Shown piece by piece: positions 58,870-64,000 of a stretch of 64,000 bases of DNA (position 1 is its first letter; each line of letters opens with the position of its first letter). The notes below the pieces were generated by a model. The model searched no databases. It was not told the origin of the DNA and saw only the letters and a program-made list of their open reading frames with translations. The position numbers and the translations under genes are program-made. The stretch spans positions 1 to 64,000 of the forward strand of contig NZ_PYFP01000001.1 in assembly GCF_003056055.1 (NCBI RefSeq), read 5' to 3'. The stretch comes from Glaciimonas sp. PCH181. GTDB lineage: Bacteria > Pseudomonadota > Gammaproteobacteria > Burkholderiales > Burkholderiaceae_D.

Positions 58870-60414
58870 ATGAAAAATCATACCGCAGCAGATGTAATCG
58901 TCGTTGGTAGCGGCGCCGGTGGCGGCGCCGTTGCTCTTCGTCTGGCCGAACGCGGCCTGCATGTACTGCTCCTTGAGCGCGGTACATTTCTTCCAAAAGA
59001 ACAAGATAATTGGAGCGTTGACGCGGTCTTTTTTAAGAAAATATATACGTCGACCGAAGAGTGGCTAGACCGCGAAGGAAGGCCGTTTCGTCCATCCATG
59101 TTTTACAATGTTGGTGGCAATACCAAGCTTTTTGGTTGTTCCATGCTGCGATTCCGAGAGCGGGATTTCGATGATCTTGAACACGCAGAAGGACTCTCGC
59201 CGAAATGGCCAATTACTTATGATGATCTGCTGCCCTATTATGAACAGGCAGAAGCGCTGTTTGGTGTCCATGGAAATGATGACAACGATCCGACCGCACC
59301 GCGTAGGAACGGCTATCCATACCCCTTTCCGCCGGTACCGTCAGAGCCATTGATTGCCTCTGTTGCAGACCGTCTGCACAAGGCCGGATTACATCCATTT
59401 GCCTTGCCTCTCTCGATAGACGTGCGAGAAGGTGGACGCTGCATTCTATGCAAAACCTGCGATGGATTCCCGTGCAAGATATCCGCGAAAAACGATGCCG
59501 AAACGTCCCTCGTACAACCCGCACTGGCAACCGGCCGAGTCGAACTGATGACAGGGGCGCATGCTAAAAGACTGATACTTTCCCCTGATGGGAAACAAAT
59601 CTCGGCGGTTGAAGTTTTGCATGAAGGAAAGCTTCGGAAGCTGACTGCGAAGACGATTGTCCTTTCCTGTGGAGCCGTAAATAGTGCTGCATTGTTGTTA
59701 GGTTCTGCCGCAGACGGCGCACCAAACGGCATCGCCAATAGTTCAGGCCTCGTCGGCAGAAATTACATGTGCCATAACCAGACAGCGATGATGTCGCTGT
59801 CCAGGCATCTCAACCCTACAGGCTTTCAAAAGACGCTGGCTCTCAACGATTATTATTTTGGTGAGTCGGGGTTTCCGTACCCGATGGGGAATATACAACT
59901 GTTGGGCAAGCTCCAAAGTGGGATGTTGGCCGCAAACGTGAAATTTCTCCCGCGCTCGGTGGGCGCGGCGCTGGCAGGACGTAGTGTAGATTGGTTTATT
60001 CAATCCGAAGATCTGCCTGAGATTGATAATCGGGTCATGATGGATGGGAATAAAATCCGCTTGTCTTGGTCTCAAAATAACCTGACGGGGCATCGACGTT
60101 TGGTCAAACGCTTTTCTTCGGTCCTGCGTGGCATCGGGTATCCAGTCATTCTGACCGAGGCAATGGTGCGACACTCCACCTCCCATCAATGCGGTACAGT
60201 CAAATTTGGCGCCGATCCGGCTGAGTCTGCAATAGATCCCTATTGCAGGTCTCATGACCACAATAATCTATTTGTCGTCGACGCCTCTTTTTTCCCATCC
60301 TCGGCAGCAGTCAATCCGGCATTGACGATTGTCGCGCAAGCATTGCGGGTGGCCGATCACATCGCGGCAAACGACTTTCAATGCCACGTAAGTTGGCAGG
60401 AAAGTTCCGTTTAA
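58870..60414 (+). CDS. GMC-family FAD oxidoreductase, second type
   Basis: About 514 residues from ATG 58870 (a TTG three codons earlier is possible). FAD loop DVIVVGSGAGGGAVALRLAERGLHVLLLERG, then YNVGGNTKLFGCSMLRFRERDF, which belongs to the gluconate/glucose dehydrogenase-like GMC branch and not the choline branch. A cysteine-containing segment CILCKTCDGFPCK (about 195-210) is conserved in that group. The active-site end is SHQCGTVKFG and AAVNPALTIVAQALRVADHI. It has no counterpart in cassette A. No small or cytochrome subunit gene is adjacent, so it may use a soluble acceptor. Confidence 0.87.
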   Translation: MKNHTAADVIVVGSGAGGGAVALRLAERGLHVLLLERGTFLPKEQDNWSVDAVFFKKIYTSTEEWLDREGRPFRPSMFYNVGGNTKLFGCSMLRFRERDFDDLEHAEGLSPKWPITYDDLLPYYEQAEALFGVHGNDDNDPTAPRRNGYPYPFPPVPSEPLIASVADRLHKAGLHPFALPLSIDVREGGRCILCKTCDGFPCKISAKNDAETSLVQPALATGRVELMTGAHAKRLILSPDGKQISAVEVLHEGKLRKLTAKTIVLSCGAVNSAALLLGSAADGAPNGIANSSGLVGRNYMCHNQTAMMSLSRHLNPTGFQKTLALNDYYFGESGFPYPMGNIQLLGKLQSGMLAANVKFLPRSVGAALAGRSVDWFIQSEDLPEIDNRVMMDGNKIRLSWSQNNLTGHRRLVKRFSSVLRGIGYPVILTEAMVRHSTSHQCGTVKFGADPAESAIDPYCRSHDHNNLFVVDASFFPSSAAVNPALTIVAQALRVADHIAANDFQCHVSWQESSV

Positions 60415-61228
60415 GGATAGATGTATTACCAGCGACGGCTTGTTAACGAATGGTCGAGTATTTGATGAGTATTTTGGCGCACGTTAAACAAGCTGCTGCG
60501 CTAAACGCAGAGGCATTCGTGCTTCGTTGGCAGGCATTCTTTTAGTTGCGAAAGAGTGCCTGCATTCGCTTAGTCGGCGACCTCCATGGATTAACATTCA
60601 GCCATTATTGCGCGGTGAATTCTCGCGCATTTTCGTATCTGCTTCACAGCGCGTCATTGCCCGGTTATGGTGTTGGACTCACCTGAGCATGCATCCATCG
60701 ACCTTCACGTTCTCTTTCAATCAACTGGCTGGACCAGCCCCAGGTATCGCGCGTTAATCCAACCTCGTTACAAAGAATTGATCGAACAGCGCATTCATCC
60801 CGGACTGCCAGCGGCGTTTTGTGCGGTGCACTGCTGAGCCCTCCATCCTGCTTGCATTTTTAAAGGGCGCTAAGAGTTCTATTCACGCCGTCAGGGAGGT
60901 GACGCCATCATGTGCGTCACAGTGCGTCGAAAATGATCTTGATGCGAAATTGATCTCTCGTGTTCGCCATACGATACTTGCTGTAAGAGACAGCACCTTG
61001 GTGCAGTAACCGATCGTAAGAAAAATGTGTTTTGAAAAATAAGAAAACGCACATTATTTTTTACTAAAAGGCGGTCTGAAAATTATCCCAAGCGGAGCGT
61101 GGACTTTGCCAATTACAAGCGTTTGGTTGATGTGGTGAGGAGTTGTCTAGTTTGGGCTAGACAAGATTCGCCTGATCACATTTTATTTTTATGCACATCA
61201 ACACAACTTTATTTAAAAGGAAAAGATT
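60415..61228. promoter_or_regulatory. Long intergenic region upstream of the cassette B ThDP gene
   Basis: About 810 bases. No supported gene: a frame at 60527-60757 has no similarity or ribosome site. It contains the inverted tandem GACGCA site at 60911-60930 and a related GTGACGCC at 60899. It holds the ThDP promoter and may contain debris of an older gene. Confidence 0.5.
60911..60930 (-). promoter_or_regulatory. Tandem GACGCA operator, site 3 (inverted orientation)
   Basis: On the minus strand the bases read TCGACGCACTGTGACGCACA: two GACGCA half-sites 10 bases apart, the same layout as sites 1 and 2. It lies about 300 bases upstream of the ThDP gene at 61229, comparable to the 360 bases separating site 1 from the paralogous gene at 41441. 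Confidence 0.65.
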
Positions 61229-63028
61229 GTGAAACTTACTGGTGGACAAATCGTAGCGAAAGCCCTGAAGGAATATGGCGTTCAGTATGTCGCAGGCGTT
61301 CCTGGCCATGGTTGTTGGTCGATGCTGGATGCATTCCTCGAGCCTGGTACTGAGTTGCCATTTATTCAGGTCATGCATGAGCAAAGTGCTGTGCATATGG
61401 CTGATGGCTATTACCGTGCGTCGGGCAAGCCGATGGCGGCAGTGGTATCGATCGGCGCGGGTGCGACAAATACGATTATTGGTCTCGCAACTGCATTCGC
61501 AGATTCAACGGCCACTATGTTAATTACCGGCGGCCCAGCAACGCATATGGCAGGGCACGGTGTAATGCAGGAGCTGGATCGCAATCAATCCAACGATTTC
61601 CCACGGGTGGTTGAAGGCGTGACGAAACGCCACTGGGAAGCGACACGCGTTGATGAACTACCTTTTCTGATGCATCGCGCCTTCAACACCATGTTGAGCG
61701 GTCGCCCAGGCCCTGTTCATCTCGAAATCCCGATGGACTTGCAAGCCGAGTCTGCCGATGTCTCGATTCACCCATTGAACGAACGCATGGGCGGTGGCCG
61801 AATGCGTGCAGACCCTCAGGTTATTGAAAAAGCTGTTGCGCTTCTTGTTGGCGCTAAGCGCCCCGTTATCGTGGCGGGCGGTGGTGCCATCACGTCGGAG
61901 GCATCAGAAGAACTCGTGGCTCTTGCCGAAAAAATCGGAGCAGCCGTCGTGACAACATGGAATGGCAAGGGTGCCATTCCCGAGGATCATCGGCTCAATA
62001 CCTGGTCTGTCGGTCAAACCGGCACAACATGCGGTAATGCCATTGCGGCCAGTGCTGATGTCGTTCTTTCAGTCGGTTGTCGTTTTACCGATTGGTCCGC
62101 CTCAAGTTACCGCAAAGGTGCAAGTTTCTCATTCCCACCAGCCAAGCTAATTCATATAGACATCGATTTCCAGGAAATCGGCAAAAACTATCCGACCGAA
62201 GTCGGTGTTGTCGCGGACGCCAAGAGTGCCCTGACGGATATATTGGCAGCGATCTCTGCAGAAGAATCCACACGCATACTCTCCCAGCGTGAAAGCTACT
62301 TTAGCGATATTGAACGGTTGAAAGGTGAGTGGGAAGCTCTGCTTGCCAGACGTCGCGATAGTGATGCCGTTCCCTTTACTTCGCAGCGTCCGCTCGGCGA
62401 ACTGCGAAAGTTGATGGATCGTGACGGTATCGTCGTTGTTGGTTCGGGTAATACCCAAGGTGCTGTGAAGCAGACTTTCCCCGTTTATTTGCCGCGGACC
62501 CATTTGACTTCCGGTAGTTTTTCCTCAATGGGATGGGCAGTACCGGCGGCAATTGGCGCGAAATTGGCAATGCCGACCAGACAAGTTGTATGCATCGTTG
62601 GCGATGGTGATTTCTTGCAGTCGCTTCAAGAAATGGCAGTTTGCGTTATGCACAATATCCCCGTTGTTTTCCTTGTGCAAAACAATAGCGGCTACATGTC
62701 GATCCGTGGTGGTCAGCGCAAGATCATGGGACGTCACATTGGCAGCGAGTTCAATACACCGGACGGAAAACCGTATTCCCCGAACTTCACGGAAATTGCC
62801 AGAAACTTCGGGCTTGAAGCGTGGCGTGTCGAACAAGTATCACAGCTTAATCCGGCACTGAAGAACGCCCTGGCTTGCAACGGACCTTCTTTGGTTGAGG
62901 TAATCACTGCTCGGGATGCAGGTGGACCGTTTACGCCTGGTTGGTGGGATTTCCCTGTTCCGGCCTATGTCGAGGGAAGTGCGCATGATGAATATAACGA
63001 AGGTCGTGCGCTTGAGCAGCATTTGTAA
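61229..63028 (+). CDS. ThDP-dependent enzyme, acetolactate-synthase-like, cassette B
   Basis: 599 residues, paralogue of the protein at 39633-41441. Pyr domain KLTGGQIVAKALKEYGVQYVAGVPGHG with the activating Glu51 in VMHEQSAVHMADGYYRA; middle domain RPVIVAGGGAITSEASEELVAL; PP domain VGDGDFLQSLQEMAVCVMHN...NNSGYMSI. Similarity to the other copy is clear but much lower than for the GMC and His-rich proteins, so the ThDP pair may be older or functionally split. The start is GTG after AAAGGAAAAG. It is followed after 74 bases by the HisD-like gene. The reaction is unknown. Confidence 0.88.
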   Translation: MKLTGGQIVAKALKEYGVQYVAGVPGHGCWSMLDAFLEPGTELPFIQVMHEQSAVHMADGYYRASGKPMAAVVSIGAGATNTIIGLATAFADSTATMLITGGPATHMAGHGVMQELDRNQSNDFPRVVEGVTKRHWEATRVDELPFLMHRAFNTMLSGRPGPVHLEIPMDLQAESADVSIHPLNERMGGGRMRADPQVIEKAVALLVGAKRPVIVAGGGAITSEASEELVALAEKIGAAVVTTWNGKGAIPEDHRLNTWSVGQTGTTCGNAIAASADVVLSVGCRFTDWSASSYRKGASFSFPPAKLIHIDIDFQEIGKNYPTEVGVVADAKSALTDILAAISAEESTRILSQRESYFSDIERLKGEWEALLARRRDSDAVPFTSQRPLGELRKLMDRDGIVVVGSGNTQGAVKQTFPVYLPRTHLTSGSFSSMGWAVPAAIGAKLAMPTRQVVCIVGDGDFLQSLQEMAVCVMHNIPVVFLVQNNSGYMSIRGGQRKIMGRHIGSEFNTPDGKPYSPNFTEIARNFGLEAWRVEQVSQLNPALKNALACNGPSLVEVITARDAGGPFTPGWWDFPVPAYVEGSAHDEYNEGRALEQHL

Positions 63029-63102
63029 ACGCTTAAAGAAACTCGGGCAGCGCGTCCCGAAACAAATTAATCAGTCGAAATAAGCATTTAATAGGGAAGA
63101 AT

Positions 63103-64000
63103 ATGTCGTACAAATTAAAGTCAGCTACAGATCAACCTGCCGGCGAAGCGGATGTTTCAAAGGTCAGGGACACTGTTGAGTCAATGATCAAGGATATCTC
63201 CGTTCGAGGTGACGCTGGTGTCCGTACCTATTCCGCAATGTTTGATAAATGGGAGCCTAAGACTTTCCGTATGTCTCAGGCCGACATTGATGCATGCCTG
63301 GCGGAACTGACCCCACAGCAAATCGAAGACATCAAATTCGCACAGGCGCAAGTGCGAAATTTTGCGGAGCATCAACTCGCTTCAATGAAGGATATTGAGG
63401 TAGAGACATTCCCGGGTGTGATTCTGGGTCATAAGAACATCCCGATTGAGACTGTCGGATGTTACGTGCCAAGCGGTAAATATCCGCTAGTGGCTTCCGC
63501 CCACATGGGTATTGTGACGGCTAAAGTTGCCGGGGCAAAGCGCGTGATCGCTACTTCACCGCCATTTGACGGCCGTCCTAGTCCTGCCGTCATCGCCGCA
63601 ATTCACCTTGCCGGTGCAGACGAAATTTACTGCCTTGGCGGTGTACAGGCTATTGCTTCGATGGCTTTGGGCATTGGCGAGTTTCCGCAAGTGGACATGA
63701 TTGTGGGTCCTGGCAACGCCTATGTTGCCGAAGCCAAGCGCCAATTTTTTGGAAAAGTGGGGATCGATCTCGTTGCTGGCCCGACTGAAACGCTGGTCAT
63801 TGCCGACGATACAGTGGATGGAGAACTCGTTGCTACTGATTTGCTAGGACAGGCCGAGCATGGTCCTACTTCGCCAGCGGTGCTGATTACGACTTCCAAA
63901 CGTCTTGCGGACGAAACTTTAGTCGAGATTGAGCGCTTGCTTGGCTTATTGGATACGCAGGAAATCGCGCGTCAGGCATGGGACAACTACGGTGAAATTA
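63103..64000 (+). CDS. Histidinol-dehydrogenase-like enzyme, 3' end outside the window
   Basis: 299 residues visible of about 430. HisD fold: [32 protein letters not shown] (nucleotide domain), [28 protein letters not shown], and the zinc ligands Gln and His in [15 protein letters not shown]. Biosynthetic HisD usually reads QAEHD at this point, and the GPTSPAVL version is associated with HpsN-type enzymes that oxidise (R)-2,3-dihydroxypropane-1-sulfonate and other diols. No his gene is nearby. A catabolic alcohol dehydrogenase using two NAD is therefore more likely than histidine synthesis. It lies in the ThDP transcription unit; ATG is preceded by AGGGAAGA. Confidence 0.85.
   Translation, partial: MSYKLKSATDQPAGEADVSKVRDTVESMIKDISVRGDAGVRTYSAMFDKWEPKTFRMSQADIDACLAELTPQQIEDIKFAQAQVRNFAEHQLASMKDIEVETFPGVILGHKNIPIETVGCYVPSGKYPLVASAHMGIVTAKVAGAKRVIATSPPFDGRPSPAVIAAIHLAGADEIYCLGGVQAIASMALGIGEFPQVDMIVGPGNAYVAEAKRQFFGKVGIDLVAGPTETLVIADDTVDGELVATDLLGQAEHGPTSPAVLITTSKRLADETLVEIERLLGLLDTQEIARQAWDNYGEI

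Noticed and set aside
60527..60757. 76-codon frame upstream of the cassette B ThDP gene
   Set aside because: No similarity to any family I know and no ribosome site.
39633..63028. Naming the ThDP enzymes IolD or sulfoacetaldehyde acetyltransferase
   Set aside because: Motifs only support the broad acetolactate-synthase-like superfamily; no iol or sulfonate marker set is complete in the window.

Overview
The window looks like the chromosome of a Gram-negative betaproteobacterium of the Burkholderiales, probably Oxalobacteraceae-like. The rRNA sequence, the Burkholderiales-type general porin, the HiPIP, and the mix of LysR/LacI/DeoR regulators with GMC oxidoreductases all point that way. The genus is not settled by what I can see. 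Base composition is near 50% G+C in most genes and visibly lower between about 38.9 and 44.5 kb.

Layout. 1-2.8 kb: the end of an rRNA operon (23S 3' part, 5S, terminator). 2.87-7.83 kb: two complete but different IS66-family elements lying end to end. 7.85-8.16 kb: an array of six TTCAGGTTTTATTG-like repeats, probably one end of another transposon, which cuts an MFS transporter gene down to its last ~70 codons. 8.4-19.2 kb: ordinary chromosomal genes, namely a frameshifted alpha/beta hydrolase, a soluble histidine kinase, a PAS-GGDEF diguanylate cyclase, ydfG, a DacA-type carboxypeptidase, a DUF4337 protein, a HiPIP, an NlpD-like lipoprotein, a DUF1178 protein and small unknowns. 19.5-20.5 kb: a broken IS1182-family copy that truncates an enolase-superfamily-like gene.

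20.6-37.1 kb: a coherent catabolic regulon. A cupin, an alanine-racemase-like enzyme and ATP-dependent hydantoinase/oxoprolinase subunits HyuB and HyuA run leftward. An aminotransferase, a LacI regulator, a peptide-type ABC transporter (binding protein, two permeases, fused ATPase), a Tat-exported isochorismatase-fold protein and a porin run rightward. Six matches to the palindrome ATGAAACGTTTCAT lie in front of these genes, so one LacI protein probably controls outer-membrane entry, periplasmic capture, import and breakdown of a hydantoin- or lactam-like amino-acid derivative.

38.8-64 kb: two diverged copies of one metabolic cassette whose pathway I cannot name. Copy A (38.9-43.6 kb, minus strand, AT-rich) has a GMC oxidoreductase, a ThDP enzyme and an unknown 232-residue His-rich protein. 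Copy B (56.3-63 kb, plus strand) has the same three families plus a second GMC oxidoreductase and a histidinol-dehydrogenase-like enzyme that runs off the window. Around them are a TIM-barrel isomerase, another GMC oxidoreductase, mmsA with a divergent LysR gene, two GH3-like genes, a DeoR regulator, an NCS1 permease, a Gfo/Idh dehydrogenase and an MFS transporter. A tandem motif GACGCA-N4-GACGCA occurs upstream of both ThDP genes and of the NCS1 operon, tying both copies to one regulator. This two-copy cassette is the best candidate here for an undescribed system.
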